DNA of 64,000 nt from Marinobacter sp. BGYM27 (GCA_025153445.1 JANZNS010000007.1:1-64000); one strand, 5' to 3'; shown: positions 36,502-46,660, counted from the first letter of the stretch. Numbers and translations are program-made. The notes: generated by a model not told the origin, from the sequence alone.

Positions 36502-38082
36502 ATGGCAAATCAGGCTCCCACTCCCGTTCGTCGCGCGCTTATCAGCGTCTCAGACAAAACCGGTATCGTAGACTTCGCCCGTTCACTCACCGACCGTAGC
36601 ATCGAGTTGCTGTCCACCGGCGGCACCTACCGCCTGCTGCAGGAAAACGGCGTTGCCGTTACCGAAGTGTCTGACTACACCGGCTTCCCGGAAATGATGG
36701 CAGGCCGGGTAAAAACCCTGCACCCCAAAGTACACGGCGGTATTCTCGGGCGTCGAGGCACTGACGACGCGGTTATGGCAGAGCACGGTATCGATGCCAT
36801 CGACATGGTAATCGTCAACCTTTATCCGTTCGAACAGGCGATTGCCTCACCCGACTGCGATCTGGCCAACGCCATTGAGAATATTGATATCGGTGGCCCG
36901 ACCATGGTGCGTGCAGCGGCCAAGAATCATGATGACGTTGCGATCGTCGTCAACGCCACTGACTACGCCACAGTGCTTGCCGAGCTGGATGCCAACGATG
37001 GTCAACTGCATTACGCCACCCGTTTTGACCTTGCTGTAAAAGCATTCGAGCATACGGCAGGCTACGACAGCGCTATTGCCAACTACCTTGGCGGGCGCAC
37101 CCGGGACAACGACAATCCCGATTTCCCCCGCACCTTCAATACCCAGTTCATCAAAGTGCAAGACATGCGCTACGGCGAGAACCCGCATCAACGTGCCGCG
37201 TTCTACGCCGAAAAGCAGCCCCGCGAAGCCTGTGTGGCAACAGCCAAACAGTTGCAGGGCAAGGAACTGTCGTTCAATAACGTCGCTGATACTGATGCTG
37301 CGCTGGAATGCGTCAAACCCTTTGCAGACCCCGCCTGCGTCATCGTCAAACACGCCAACCCCTGCGGTGTTGCGATCGGCACAGATATCGCCCAGGCCTA
37401 TGATCTGGCATTTGCCACCGACCCCACATCATCATTTGGCGGCATCATCGCCTTTAACCGTGAACTGGATGCGGCCACCGCGAAAATGATTGTGGATCGC
37501 CAGTTTGTTGAAGTCATCATTGCGCCCACCATTTCAGCAGAGGCCGTCGAGATTGTCGCTGCCAAGAAAAACGTGCGCTTGCTGGCTTGTGGCGAGTTTG
37601 CCGAGAAGCGCGAAAAGGCGATGGACTTCAAGCGCGTGACCGGCGGATTGCTGGTACAGGATCGCGACCTTGGCATGGTGGCCATGGATGACGTGAAAGT
37701 CGTCACCCAACGCCAACCCACAGAAACCGAACTCAACGACCTGCTGTTTGCCTGGGAAGTGGCCAAGTACGTTAAATCCAACGCCATCGTATACGCCAAA
37801 GCGGGCCGTACGATTGGTATCGGTGCGGGCCAGATGAGCCGCGTCTACAGCGCCAGAATCGCCGGCATCAAAGCGGAAGACGAAGGCCTGGAAGTACCGG
37901 GTTCGGTCATGGCTTCAGACGCATTCTTCCCGTTCCGCGATGGTATCGATGCGGCGGCCAAGGCCGGCATCAAGGCAGTCATTCAGCCAGGTGGCTCCAT
38001 GCGCGATCAGGAAGTCATCGATGCTGCGGACGAACACGGCATCGCCATGGTCTTCACCGGCATGCGTCACTTCCGACACTAA
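36502..38082 (+). CDS. purH: Bifunctional AICAR formyltransferase/IMP cyclohydrolase
   Basis: A 526-residue enzyme catalysing the last two steps of IMP synthesis. The N-terminal MGS-like cyclohydrolase domain has [36 protein letters not shown] and [10 protein letters not shown]. The C-terminal formyltransferase domain holds [13 protein letters not shown], the catalytic [11 protein letters not shown] and the C-terminal [13 protein letters not shown]. All expected motifs are intact. It is followed 23 bases later by purD, the common purHD operon. Confidence 0.96.
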   Translation: MANQAPTPVRRALISVSDKTGIVDFARSLTDRSIELLSTGGTYRLLQENGVAVTEVSDYTGFPEMMAGRVKTLHPKVHGGILGRRGTDDAVMAEHGIDAIDMVIVNLYPFEQAIASPDCDLANAIENIDIGGPTMVRAAAKNHDDVAIVVNATDYATVLAELDANDGQLHYATRFDLAVKAFEHTAGYDSAIANYLGGRTRDNDNPDFPRTFNTQFIKVQDMRYGENPHQRAAFYAEKQPREACVATAKQLQGKELSFNNVADTDAALECVKPFADPACVIVKHANPCGVAIGTDIAQAYDLAFATDPTSSFGGIIAFNRELDAATAKMIVDRQFVEVIIAPTISAEAVEIVAAKKNVRLLACGEFAEKREKAMDFKRVTGGLLVQDRDLGMVAMDDVKVVTQRQPTETELNDLLFAWEVAKYVKSNAIVYAKAGRTIGIGAGQMSRVYSARIAGIKAEDEGLEVPGSVMASDAFFPFRDGIDAAAKAGIKAVIQPGGSMRDQEVIDAADEHGIAMVFTGMRHFRH

Positions 38083-38105
38083 AATCGGTCAGCAGGATAA
38101 CGCTT

Positions 38106-39392
38106 ATGAACATTCTGATTATCGGCAGTGGCGGACGTGAACACGCGCTGGCCTGGAAAGCAGCCCAGTCACCAGACGCCGAACAGGTCTTCGTAGCACC
38201 TGGGAATGCCGGCACAGCCCGCGAGCCCAATCTGGAGAACGTCGATATCGACGTGATGGCGCTGGAACAACTGGCGCAGTTTGCTGAAGACAACAACGTC
38301 GGTCTGACCATTGTCGGACCTGAGGCGCCGCTGGTTGCGGGCATTGTTGACCTCTTCCGCGAGCGGGGCCTGCGCGTGTTCGGCCCCTCCCAGGGCGCGG
38401 CCCAGCTGGAGGGCTCCAAAGCCTTCACCAAGGATTTCCTGGAGCGCCAGAAGATCCCCACCGCAGACTACGGCAATTTTACCGATGTCGATAAGGCGCT
38501 GGCCTACGTTCGCGAAAAAGGCGCGCCGATTGTGGTGAAGGCCGACGGCCTGGCCGCTGGCAAAGGCGTGATCGTTGCCATGACCCTTGAGGAAGCCGAA
38601 GACGCGATTCGCGATATGCTGGCGGGTAACGCCTTTGGCGATGCCGGCAGCCGCGTGGTTGTCGAAGAGTTTCTTGAAGGTGAAGAGGCCAGCTTTATTG
38701 TGATGGTCGATGGCAAGAATGTGCTGCCAATGGCCACCAGCCAGGACCACAAGCGCGTGGGCGATGGCGACACCGGGCCCAACACCGGTGGCATGGGCGC
38801 TTACTCTCCGGCACCGGTGGTAACCGATGCGGTCCACAAGCGCATCATGGACGAAGTCATCACACCAACTGTTGAAGGCATGGCGAGCGAAGGCCATCCG
38901 TATACCGGTTTCCTTTACGCCGGCCTGATGATCGATCCCGAGGGCGCCCCCCGGGTCATCGAATTCAACTGCCGCTTTGGCGACCCGGAAACCCAGCCGA
39001 TCATGCTGCGCATGCAAAGTGATCTGGTTGCCTTGTGCAACGCCGCGATCGACGGTGAGCTTGATCGTTGCGAATCACAATGGGATGCCCGAGCGTCGGT
39101 CGGCATAGTGCTAGCAGCCGGCGGCTACCCTGGCAGCTACCAGAAAGGCAGCGTTATCCATGGATTGCCAGACGCCGAGACGGCTGGCGAGAAGGTGTTC
39201 CACGCGGGTACTGCCCTCAAGGGTGGCGATGTCGTCACCAGCGGTGGGCGCGTGCTCTGCGCAACCGCATTGGGTAACAGCGTGACCGAAGCGCAGCAGC
39301 GCGCCTACGAGGTTGCACGCACCATTGACTGGGACGGCGCTTTCTATCGCAACGATATCGCCTATCGGGCAATAGCACGCGAACAGAAGTGA
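38106..39392 (+). CDS. purD: Phosphoribosylamine-glycine ligase
   Basis: A 428-residue ATP-grasp enzyme that joins glycine to phosphoribosylamine in purine synthesis. It begins MNILIIGSGGREHALAWKAA, then shows VVKADGLAAGKGVIVAMT and SQDHKRVGDGDTGPNTGGMG followed by AYSP, all conserved in PurD. IEFNCRFGDPETQPIM carries metal ligands. It is second in purHD and is followed by a strong terminator. Confidence 0.96.
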   Translation: MNILIIGSGGREHALAWKAAQSPDAEQVFVAPGNAGTAREPNLENVDIDVMALEQLAQFAEDNNVGLTIVGPEAPLVAGIVDLFRERGLRVFGPSQGAAQLEGSKAFTKDFLERQKIPTADYGNFTDVDKALAYVREKGAPIVVKADGLAAGKGVIVAMTLEEAEDAIRDMLAGNAFGDAGSRVVVEEFLEGEEASFIVMVDGKNVLPMATSQDHKRVGDGDTGPNTGGMGAYSPAPVVTDAVHKRIMDEVITPTVEGMASEGHPYTGFLYAGLMIDPEGAPRVIEFNCRFGDPETQPIMLRMQSDLVALCNAAIDGELDRCESQWDARASVGIVLAAGGYPGSYQKGSVIHGLPDAETAGEKVFHAGTALKGGDVVTSGGRVLCATALGNSVTEAQQRAYEVARTIDWDGAFYRNDIAYRAIAREQK

Positions 39393-39407
39393 CGCAGTAT
39401 GAGACGC

Positions 39408-39436
39408 AGCCCGGTCATTGACCGGGCTTTTTTTTG
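39408..39436 (+). terminator. Terminator of purHD
   Basis: AGCCCGGTC and GACCGGGCT form a perfect nine-base stem with an ATT loop, followed by a run of T residues. This is a textbook intrinsic terminator 16 bases after purD. Confidence 0.93.
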
Positions 39437-39516
39437 TTCTAATCTGGGACAATCACCGTGTTACCTGCAACTCGCTCTGTGGGCGCACTAACGATTCCTC
39501 CGGATTAAGGATTGCT

Positions 39517-40479
39517 ATGCGGTATACAAGGACTGTTCCCCTGCTCGCCATATTGCTCATCGCAGCAGGACTGCTGTCAGGATGCTCACGGCAGGAAATC
39601 TACGAGGCCGCAATGCGCTATGAACGCAGCTCTGCCGGCCTGGTACCTGATACGATTTCCGTTGATGGCCGCAAGATCGCCTATCTGCACAACGAAGACA
39701 TGCACGACGGTGATACCATCGTGATGCTTCATGGCTTTGCCGCAGACAAGGAAAACTGGCTGCGAATGGCGGCCGAACTGACGGACCAATACAACGTGTA
39801 CGCTATCGATCTGCCAGGCCACGGCGCTAGCAACAAAGACCTCGACCGCGCCTACGGCATCAGCGATCAGGTCGGCTATGTGAATGACGTTCTGGACGCC
39901 CTGCAGCTTAGCCAGGTCCACATGGTTGGTAACTCAATGGGCGGAGCCATTACCGCACTTTATGCCGCCACCTACCCGGACCGGATCAAGACGGCCACGC
40001 TGCTGGACCCCGCCGGTATCTTTGAATACGACAGCGAACTGGTTGGCCTGGTTTTAAAGGGCGAAAACCCGTTGGTCGTCTCCAAACCGGGCGATTTCGA
40101 AAAGCTGGTGGACTTCGCGTTGGAGAAAAAGCCGTTCGTGCCCTGGCCGATCTATAGCGTGATGGAACAGAAAGCGATCGCCAACCACGCCATCAACCAG
40201 CACATCTTTCTGGAGATCCGCGACTCCGGCTATCAGCCCGAGTTTCGTGACAGCATTGAGAATATCCGCGCGCCGGTACTGATTGTGTGGGGCAAACAAG
40301 ACCGCGTGATCAACTATCGCAACGCCGACGTCTTTTCCGCCCGCATCCCCCACTCCCAGAAGGTTATTCTCGACGGAGTAGGACATGCACCAATGATCGA
40401 AGTCCCGGAGCAAACCGCCACTATGCTGCGCCGCTTCATCGAACAACCCGACACTATCATCACTGCGGACGCCGACTGA
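39517..40479 (+). CDS. Alpha/beta hydrolase lipoprotein
   Basis: About 320 residues. The start at 39517 (MRYTRTVPLLAILLIAAGLL) has an AAGG site and gives a signal peptide with a lipobox LLSGC, so the protein is probably lipid-anchored. The hydrolase fold has the oxyanion segment VMLHGFAADKENW, the nucleophile elbow GNSMGG, an acid in VWGKQDRVI and a His in GVGHAPMIE, so the triad is complete. It resembles LipH/Lip1-type esterases of Moraxella and Marinobacter-like bacteria. The substrate is unknown. It lies 27 bases before a crotonase gene and may share its transcript. Confidence 0.82.
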   Translation: MRYTRTVPLLAILLIAAGLLSGCSRQEIYEAAMRYERSSAGLVPDTISVDGRKIAYLHNEDMHDGDTIVMLHGFAADKENWLRMAAELTDQYNVYAIDLPGHGASNKDLDRAYGISDQVGYVNDVLDALQLSQVHMVGNSMGGAITALYAATYPDRIKTATLLDPAGIFEYDSELVGLVLKGENPLVVSKPGDFEKLVDFALEKKPFVPWPIYSVMEQKAIANHAINQHIFLEIRDSGYQPEFRDSIENIRAPVLIVWGKQDRVINYRNADVFSARIPHSQKVILDGVGHAPMIEVPEQTATMLRRFIEQPDTIITADAD

Positions 40480-40506
40480 CGCCAGGGCGCCGCAGCAGGA
40501 GAACCC

Positions 40507-41334
40507 ATGGAACAGGCCGCCGTTATTACCCGCACCCAGGGGCCAGTGGTCACTATCACGCTCAATCGGCCGGACAAACGGAACGCAGTGGATGGTCCGA
40601 CTGCGCAGGCGTTGCTTGAAGCCTTCAAGCAGTTCGAAACAGATGACACGCTGAAAGCAGCCGTTCTGTGCGGCGCCGGTGGTCATTTTTGTGGCGGTGC
40701 CGATCTGTCTGCGCTGCCAGACCCGGAACGGCGCAACACTGTTGAACCTGATGGAACCGCTCACGGCCCTATGGGTCCGACCCGCATGGCGTTCAGTAAA
40801 CCGGTTATTGCAGCCGTCAGCGGCTACGCCGTCGCCGGCGGCCTCGAGCTCGCACTCATGTGTGATCTCCGGGTAGTCGAGCAGTCATCCACCTTTGGCG
40901 TTTTCTGTCGCCGCTGGGGCGTGCCGCTGATTGATGGCGGAACCGTGCGGCTACCACGGATCGTTGGCCACGGCGTGGCCATGGATATGATCCTCACCGG
41001 CCGCCCCGTAGCCGCCGATGAAGCACTCAGGATTGGCCTTGCCAATCGCGTGGTTGCAGACGGAACGGCGCTCGAGGCCGCAGAGGCGCTGGCACACGAA
41101 ATTGCCGGCTTTCCCTTCCAGTGTGTGCAGGCTGACCGTCAGTCCGCCATCAACCAATGGGATCTGCCACTGGATAAAGCACTTCAGGCTGAAGGCGCTG
41201 GCGGTTATCCGGTTATCTTCGCTGAGGCCATCGATGGCGCCCGACAATTTGCTGCGGGTGCTGGCCGCCACGGTGTCTTCGATAGCGCTGAGCCCTTTTC
41301 TGAACAGACTCCGCACTCCCCCAACCGGAATTGA
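40507..41334 (+). CDS. Enoyl-CoA hydratase/isomerase family protein
   Basis: A 275-residue crotonase-fold protein. The oxyanion-hole segments VVTITLNRPDKRNAVDG and GHFCGGADLSAL are clear, followed by AVSGYAVAGGLELALMCDLR and WGVPLIDGGTVRLPRIVGHG. The family covers hydratases, isomerases and others, and the acidic catalytic residues vary. From sequence alone I can assign only the fold and likely action on acyl-CoA. It follows the lipoprotein hydrolase gene. Confidence 0.85.
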   Translation: MEQAAVITRTQGPVVTITLNRPDKRNAVDGPTAQALLEAFKQFETDDTLKAAVLCGAGGHFCGGADLSALPDPERRNTVEPDGTAHGPMGPTRMAFSKPVIAAVSGYAVAGGLELALMCDLRVVEQSSTFGVFCRRWGVPLIDGGTVRLPRIVGHGVAMDMILTGRPVAADEALRIGLANRVVADGTALEAAEALAHEIAGFPFQCVQADRQSAINQWDLPLDKALQAEGAGGYPVIFAEAIDGARQFAAGAGRHGVFDSAEPFSEQTPHSPNRN

Positions 41335-41526
41335 TATGGGGAATGTGGAGCCCTTAAACCAAGCAAGTGTTGCTGCGCGCTCACTATGCCACGCTACTTG
41401 GTGATCATGCTTGCCGATAACGTTTACCCCTCAAAAACATGACAAACTCCGCGATAACTTGTCACAATCGCCCGCAATACGGGCTTCTCTGCCACAATAA
41501 AAGTTCACCCTCTGTCTGAGCGCACA
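41335..41526. other. Spacer upstream of the cation:proton antiporter
   Basis: No gene is visible. The sequence AACCAAGCAAG at 41357-41367 repeats half of the palindrome found before the acyl-CoA dehydrogenase but lacks a second arm here. Confidence 0.3.
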
Positions 41527-43104
41527 ATGACGGTCGCGATCTGGATTCTGTTTGCATTTATTCTGGGTATGGTTGCCCGCGGTATTGGTCTGCCGCCTCT
41601 GGTTGGCTACCTGATTGCGGGGTTTACCCTGAACAGCCTGGGCCCCACAGTGGGGCTGCCGGCTGAAAGCGCTGACATGCTGAAGCATATCGCCCATCTT
41701 GGGGTCCTTCTGCTGCTTTTCACGGTAGGCCTAAAACTCAAGTTTCGTTCAATCCTTCGTCCCGAAGTAATCGGGGGGAGCCTGCTCCACTTCGGTATTA
41801 CCTGCATGATTTTCATGCCGGCCCTGTATCTGATCCTGGGAATCAGTGGACCCGAGGCACTGGGCCTGGCGATTGCGCTGTCGTTCTCGAGCACCGTTCT
41901 GGCTGCCAAGGTGCTGGAAAGTAAACAGGAGCTGCGGGCATTTCACGGTCGGGTCGCCATCGGCATCCTGATCATGCAGGATTTGATTGCCCTGGCGGTG
42001 ATGAGCGTCACCGCGGGTCATACCCCATCGCCCTACGCGTTACTGGTATTTGCATTACCCCTGATGCGGCCCTTGCTGTTCCGCTTGCTTGATGCCACCG
42101 GCCACGACGAGCTGCTGGTTTTGTTGGGGCTGATGCTCGCACTGGCAGTAGGCGGTATCGGTTTTGAAGCGGTAGGCCTGAGCTCAGAGCTGGGCGCCCT
42201 GGTTATCGGCGCGTTGCTGGCGAATCACCCCCGAGCGGTTGAGCTTTCCAATTCCCTGTGGAGCGTCAAGGAAGTGTTTCTGGTGGGATTCTTCCTGCAG
42301 ATTGGCATGAGCGGAATGCCCGATGGCAATGCGCTGATCTTCGCCATCGTGGCGGCGCTGGTGCTGCCTTTGAAAGGCATTCTGTTCTTTGTACTCTTGC
42401 TCACCTTTAAACTGCGCTCCCGCAGTAGCTTTCTGTCCAGTTTGCTGCTTACCAACTACAGCGAGTTCGGATTGATTGTCGCCAGCGTCGCCCTGCCCCA
42501 GTGGCTGGTGCCACTGGCGATCACGGTGGCGCTTTCGTTTATCATTTCAGCGCCGCTGAACCGCATCGCCCACCCGTTGTACGCCCGTTTTGCCCGCTAT
42601 ATGGACCCGCTTGAGAGCGACAAGCGCCATCCGGATGAGCAACCACTGTCATTGGGCGACACCCGGGTGTTAATCATCGGGATGGGGCGAACCGGCACTG
42701 CGGCTTATGAAGCCTTGCGCGACAGCGAACCGAGACTGATGGGAATTGATTCTGATCCGGCGCGCATCAAGGGCCATCAGGACGCCGACCGTCGGGTCTC
42801 TTTTGCTGATGCCGAGGATTTCAATTTCTGGCAGACGCTGGATATGCCGGAGCTCGAAGCCGTGATCCTGTGCCTGCATGACATCGAAGGCAAGACGATT
42901 GCCGCGACAAAGCTCAGAGAGCGTGGGTTCACCGGCTTTATCGCCTCCCACACCCTGCACGATGACGAAGTGGAACGCATCAAGAACGCCGGTGCCGACG
43001 ATGCCTATCTGACCATGAACGAGACCGGCGTTGCGCTGGCTGTCCACGTTCAGCAGAAACTGGCTATTCCGACGCCGGCGGACATTACTCCTGATCAGTC
43101 ATAG
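41527..43104 (+). CDS. Monovalent cation:proton antiporter-2 family with RCK domain (KefB/YbaL-like)
   Basis: A 525-residue protein with about 12 membrane spans in the first 380 residues (for example LPPLVGYLIAGFTLNSLGP and AIALSFSSTVLAAKVLESK, both typical of CPA2 transporters). A TrkA-N domain follows near residue 380 (VLIIGMGRTGTAAYEAL) and binds a nucleotide. The proteins move K+ or Na+ against H+. It is shorter than KefB because the C-terminal ligand region is reduced. It converges with the CadR-like gene with 18 bases between. Confidence 0.87.
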   Translation: MTVAIWILFAFILGMVARGIGLPPLVGYLIAGFTLNSLGPTVGLPAESADMLKHIAHLGVLLLLFTVGLKLKFRSILRPEVIGGSLLHFGITCMIFMPALYLILGISGPEALGLAIALSFSSTVLAAKVLESKQELRAFHGRVAIGILIMQDLIALAVMSVTAGHTPSPYALLVFALPLMRPLLFRLLDATGHDELLVLLGLMLALAVGGIGFEAVGLSSELGALVIGALLANHPRAVELSNSLWSVKEVFLVGFFLQIGMSGMPDGNALIFAIVAALVLPLKGILFFVLLLTFKLRSRSSFLSSLLLTNYSEFGLIVASVALPQWLVPLAITVALSFIISAPLNRIAHPLYARFARYMDPLESDKRHPDEQPLSLGDTRVLIIGMGRTGTAAYEALRDSEPRLMGIDSDPARIKGHQDADRRVSFADAEDFNFWQTLDMPELEAVILCLHDIEGKTIAATKLRERGFTGFIASHTLHDDEVERIKNAGADDAYLTMNETGVALAVHVQQKLAIPTPADITPDQS

Positions 43105-43122
43105 GCTGAGTCAGACCGGACG

Positions 43123-43590
43123 TCAGCCGGGTCGGTGGCCGTGGCTGCCTGGAACATGATTGTGAACACGGCCATCGGAGCGGTCCTCTCGCGATACCGA
43201 CATGCGGTCCAGTTCATTGAGAATGCCGCAATCACGAGTCGCTTGCTCGGTTCCGCACTCACCTTGTATCACCTGCAACTGATCGGCCAGCTGGGTCAGT
43301 TCATCAATACGATGACGGACATGCTGGAGGTGCTCGTCAATCAGCTGATTAGCCTCACCACAGCGCGCTTCCGGATTGTCACGCAGCTCCAGTAACTGGC
43401 GAATTTCATCGAGCGTCATATCCAGCGAGCGGCAGTTGGCAATGAACTGCAGCCGATCCACGTAGGGCGCAGCGTAATCACGATAGTTTGCGCCACTGCG
43501 ATCCGGCTGGGGGATAAGCTCGATTTTCTCGTAGTAACGAATGGTTTCCTGAGTAAAGCCGGTTCGACGGGCAAGTTCACCTATACGCAT
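43123..43590 (-). CDS. cadR: MerR-family Cd/Pb-responsive regulator, CadR-like
   Basis: A 155-residue MerR regulator. The start at 43590 (MRIGELARRTGFTQETIRYY) has a GGGAGC site eight bases upstream; a TTG at 43605 is less likely. The winged helix-turn-helix is followed by the dimer helix and the metal site with C77 in ARCGEANQLIDEH, C112 in GECGTEQ and C121. The spacing between the last two is nine, against seven in the well studied CadR. A His-rich tail (HNHVPGSHGHRPG) is also CadR-like. The usual target, a CadA P-type ATPase, is not in the window. It follows ybaK by 18 bases on the same strand. Confidence 0.82.
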   Translation of the reverse strand: MRIGELARRTGFTQETIRYYEKIELIPQPDRSGANYRDYAAPYVDRLQFIANCRSLDMTLDEIRQLLELRDNPEARCGEANQLIDEHLQHVRHRIDELTQLADQLQVIQGECGTEQATRDCGILNELDRMSVSREDRSDGRVHNHVPGSHGHRPG

Positions 43591-43608
43591 GGCATATGCT
43601 CCCAAAAG

Positions 43609-44085
43609 TTAGCCGGCACCCTGAGCCAAGGATGCAAACCGGCCGTTGGTGAGACGGGCCAGCACACCGGCCGCCAATTCAATTTCCAGCCCTCGACGCC
43701 CGGCACTGACAAAGATCGTATCAAAGCCCTCGGCTGACGCATCGATAAAAGTCGGGAGCCTTTTTTTCTGGCCCAGCGGGCTCACGCCGCCAAGCACGTA
43801 CCCAGTGGCACGCTCGACATCTTTTGCATCCGCCATGGCTGCCTTTTTAGCGCCGGCTGCCTTGGCCAGCTGCTTCAGGTTCAGCATGCCGGACACCGGT
43901 ACAATCCCAACCGCGAGACCGCCGGAATCAAGCTGTACCACCAACGTTTTAAACACTCGGGCGGTCGCGATGCCCAGCTTTTCAGCAGCTTCTTCACCGT
44001 AACTGCTTTGCTGTGCATCATGGGAATATTCATGAATCTGATAGGTCACGCCGGCTTTTTTCGCCTGATTCACTGCGGGCGTCAT
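43609..44085 (-). CDS. ybaK: Cys-tRNA(Pro)/Cys-tRNA deacylase YbaK
   Basis: A 158-residue editing protein of the INS/YbaK family. It clears mischarged Cys-tRNA(Pro). It shows QIHEYSHDAQQSSYGEEAAE, a mid TLVVQLDSGGLAVGIVPVSG, and LGGVSPLGQKKRLPTFIDAS with the family GGxSPxGxK motif. I start at MTPAVNQAKKAG (44085) because an AGGAG lies 10 bases upstream. It is upstream of the CadR-like gene on the same strand. Confidence 0.9.
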   Translation of the reverse strand: MTPAVNQAKKAGVTYQIHEYSHDAQQSSYGEEAAEKLGIATARVFKTLVVQLDSGGLAVGIVPVSGMLNLKQLAKAAGAKKAAMADAKDVERATGYVLGGVSPLGQKKRLPTFIDASAEGFDTIFVSAGRRGLEIELAAGVLARLTNGRFASLAQGAG

Positions 44086-44148
44086 ATCTGGGATTCTCCT
44101 GAGAATTAACATCAGCCGGTGATCGCCGTGTCGATCTAACCGGCCGTT

Positions 44149-46137
44149 CTAAACCCGGCTTAAAACGACGAGCTGGTCACCGGGCTCAAGGGCCATCAGG
44201 GTGCTGCGTGGCGGATTCAACTGGACCCAATGACCGTCACTATCCGGCGTTGACCGGAATACCCCGAGTGCCGTTTCGCCACAAGCGGCAACAGCCTTTT
44301 CAAGCGCTGCGAAATCTGCGTTAACCGGAAGATCAAAGTCTGACTGGGGGCGCAGCATGATCTCGGCCCCGCCCGGCGTGAACAGTTCATCCAGCACCGC
44401 CTTGAGTTCCCGGCGCAACGCCACCTGCGCGAGAATGTGACTGAGCACCATGGGACTGACGACGGTTTCGCTGCGATTGGTCACCAACAGGGTTTCATTG
44501 TCCGGGTCGCTCAGCTCCATGATGATCTGGGGCTCGTCCGTACTGCGCTCCCGTGCTGATGGTTGAGACGCCAGAACCTCGCCCAGCTGCAAATAGCCCA
44601 TCATGGTCCGGGCATCCGCTTCTTCGCCTGATGCCAGCCGATCGCTGCTGAGAAACAGTATGCTGTCGTAGGATTCGGGGCGCAGCCGGCGCAGATCATC
44701 TTCAACAATAAAATCGGCAACGATCTGGCGGGCTCTTACGGATGTGCCTGTTGCAAGGTATCGACTGATTTCAGCTTCACGGGTTTCAGCCGCCACGATC
44801 GACACCACGTCCACATCAAACTCGTGGGCATCATACAACCCCATTTCGGACAACAGCGCCGGTACCCGACGGTTCCAGCCCAGCAGAAGAATACGATGAC
44901 GCGGGCCGGCATGATTTACCGGCAACACCGGTGTCGACGAGCGGGCAATTGCAGGCATGCGCACCGCGTGTTTGCCGGTCTCTGGTGCGGGTTCGGTATC
45001 GTCGTAATCGCGCGCCATCAGAATAACCCGGTCCCGCGCGGAGATCCGTGTATCAGAGCTCGCATTAAGCCGAACATCCCACCGGTCACCCTGTTCTCCG
45101 AGGGGGTGCAGAACGCCCATTACGATTGCGTCAGGGCAACGTGATGCCAACTGTTCCAGCGTCTGGCCTTCGGCAATATCCCCTGACCGAACGAAGATAT
45201 CGTTGCCATAGCGCGCAGTCAGCAGCTCGTTACAAATCTCGGTCAGGCCCGGATGCAACAGCGTTTGCACCAGCAGGCGACTGACAATGGCATCGCCGGA
45301 GACGACCTCCAGTGGACCGGGATAGGCCCGCTCCACCAACGCCTGCTTCCGGATATCCTCGATTTCCGCGACGATATAGGGCAGTTCCCTGCGCAGGTAT
45401 TGCGCTTGTGACGCCATCGACAACAACGCCTTGACCGTTTCCACATCCGATGTCACCAGGCTGTCGGGCCCGTGGGAACTACTGGGAATAATGACCGCTG
45501 CGGCGTCAAGACACGCAACCCGATGCAGCGCATCCGGCTGTAGTGGCGTACCGGAACGCAACACGATTTTGCCGGCATGGGACCCGATATCCCGCTCATT
45601 GCGCAAGCTCAGCAGTTGCGCCGACGACACTTCCTCAGACAACACCACCAGTCGCAAGCGGCGGACAGCGTGACGCTGCAGAAAACGTTTCACCCGACCG
45701 GTGGACGCCGTCAACTCCTGCAGAATCGGCACTGTGCGACTGGTCCAACCCAACACAACAACATGGTGACGCAATGTCACGGGCGTCAGCCCGCGCTCAA
45801 GATCCGTCATTCGGGCGATCAGCGAGCGGGTCAGGATCGCAACCAGCGTACCCATGAAAACCACATAGCCGCTGACAGTGAGAATCGTTGACACCAAGCG
45901 GCGCCAGCCCCCCTCGTCGTCCCCCAGATAGCCCGGGTCCGTCAAGCGCAGAAACGCCCACCAGATCGCGTCACCCAGTGACGAAAATGAATTCTCTCCG
46001 GGCCAGACCAGCAAGCCCCCTACCAGCGAAATGAGGCCAATGAAAATCGCCACAACCAGCAGCTGGAACAAGGCTCCCTTGACGAACTGGCGCTCGACCA
46101 GATACTTGACCCGATCAATAAACTGCAGCGGTAGCAT
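44149..46137 (-). CDS. CASTOR/POLLUX-related putative ion channel
   Basis: A 662-residue protein. Two N-terminal membrane segments (LLVVAIFIGLISLVGGLLVW and STILTVSGYVVFMGTLVAIL) flank a pore-like stretch AIWWAFLRLTDPGYLGDD. Two RCK/TrkA-N-type nucleotide-binding regions follow (HHVVVLGWTSRTVPILQEL and RILLLGWNRRVPALLSEMG). This matches the bacterial relatives of plant CASTOR/POLLUX channels (DUF1012). I start at ATG 46137 with a GAGGA site; a TTG at 46149 is less likely. Ion preference is unknown; Ca2+ or K+ passage is suggested for relatives. Confidence 0.8.
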   Translation of the reverse strand: MLPLQFIDRVKYLVERQFVKGALFQLLVVAIFIGLISLVGGLLVWPGENSFSSLGDAIWWAFLRLTDPGYLGDDEGGWRRLVSTILTVSGYVVFMGTLVAILTRSLIARMTDLERGLTPVTLRHHVVVLGWTSRTVPILQELTASTGRVKRFLQRHAVRRLRLVVLSEEVSSAQLLSLRNERDIGSHAGKIVLRSGTPLQPDALHRVACLDAAAVIIPSSSHGPDSLVTSDVETVKALLSMASQAQYLRRELPYIVAEIEDIRKQALVERAYPGPLEVVSGDAIVSRLLVQTLLHPGLTEICNELLTARYGNDIFVRSGDIAEGQTLEQLASRCPDAIVMGVLHPLGEQGDRWDVRLNASSDTRISARDRVILMARDYDDTEPAPETGKHAVRMPAIARSSTPVLPVNHAGPRHRILLLGWNRRVPALLSEMGLYDAHEFDVDVVSIVAAETREAEISRYLATGTSVRARQIVADFIVEDDLRRLRPESYDSILFLSSDRLASGEEADARTMMGYLQLGEVLASQPSARERSTDEPQIIMELSDPDNETLLVTNRSETVVSPMVLSHILAQVALRRELKAVLDELFTPGGAEIMLRPQSDFDLPVNADFAALEKAVAACGETALGVFRSTPDSDGHWVQLNPPRSTLMALEPGDQLVVLSRV

Positions 46138-46373
46138 GGCTTTCCTCAAGTCGCATCGTCTGAAAATCCGCAGGATCTTTCGGCAACCCGGTGTGCGGAT
46201 ATCCGGGTTTGCAAAGGCAATGTCTCAATGGTCTGTGCAAACCTGAAACCGGTCAAGCCGTTCGCTGGCTGACGTCAAGATTCAGCTCAGTATATGTCGG
46301 TGTTTTTTACAGTTATGCCCACCTTGTGCACCTCTGTTCGGGCAAGCCGCTCAATTTATTGACTGTTTTATCG
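46138..46373. other. Upstream region of the amyloid regulator gene
   Basis: No gene is supported between the divergent channel gene and the sigma-54 type promoter at 46374. A T-rich patch near 46305 (TTTTTT) and AT-rich sequence at 46350-46370 would suit bent DNA or IHF binding. Confidence 0.35.
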
Positions 46374-46388
46374 TGGCACCAAATATGC
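46374..46388 (+). promoter_or_regulatory. Putative sigma-54 promoter upstream of the VpsR-like regulator and fapF-like gene
   Basis: TGGCACCAAATATGC has the -24 element TGGCAC exactly and a -12 TGC with the required GG-N10-GC spacing (GG at 46375, GC at 46387). It points to a start near 46400, about 260 bases before the regulator ATG. A matching element lies before the converging operon (51953-51967), which raises confidence. Confidence 0.55.
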
Positions 46389-46660
46389 TTTTTACAACCA
46401 ACAAGAGCCGATGTGCCCGCCAGAAAGCATCTCGCCCAATGGCCCGCTGGTTCACCGGGACCGCACACCCGGCAGTATCTCCGCCCCACACCGGCAGCGA
46501 TTCGGGTCATGTGATGTCTCCCAGGGGAGACCTGAAGCCTGTGCAAACTGATAATCCGGCTGGCCCTTCGCTTCTCATGCTTTCCCCGTAAAAACCCGCT
46601 GTTGGCTGCCATTTTTTGCATCACACACTGCAAGAAGTGGCCCGGGAGGGGAAATCAGCA

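Noticed and set aside
41357..41367. Half of the palindromic operator (AACCAAGCAAG) downstream of the crotonase gene
   Set aside because: No second arm follows, and an 11-base match at this composition can be chance.
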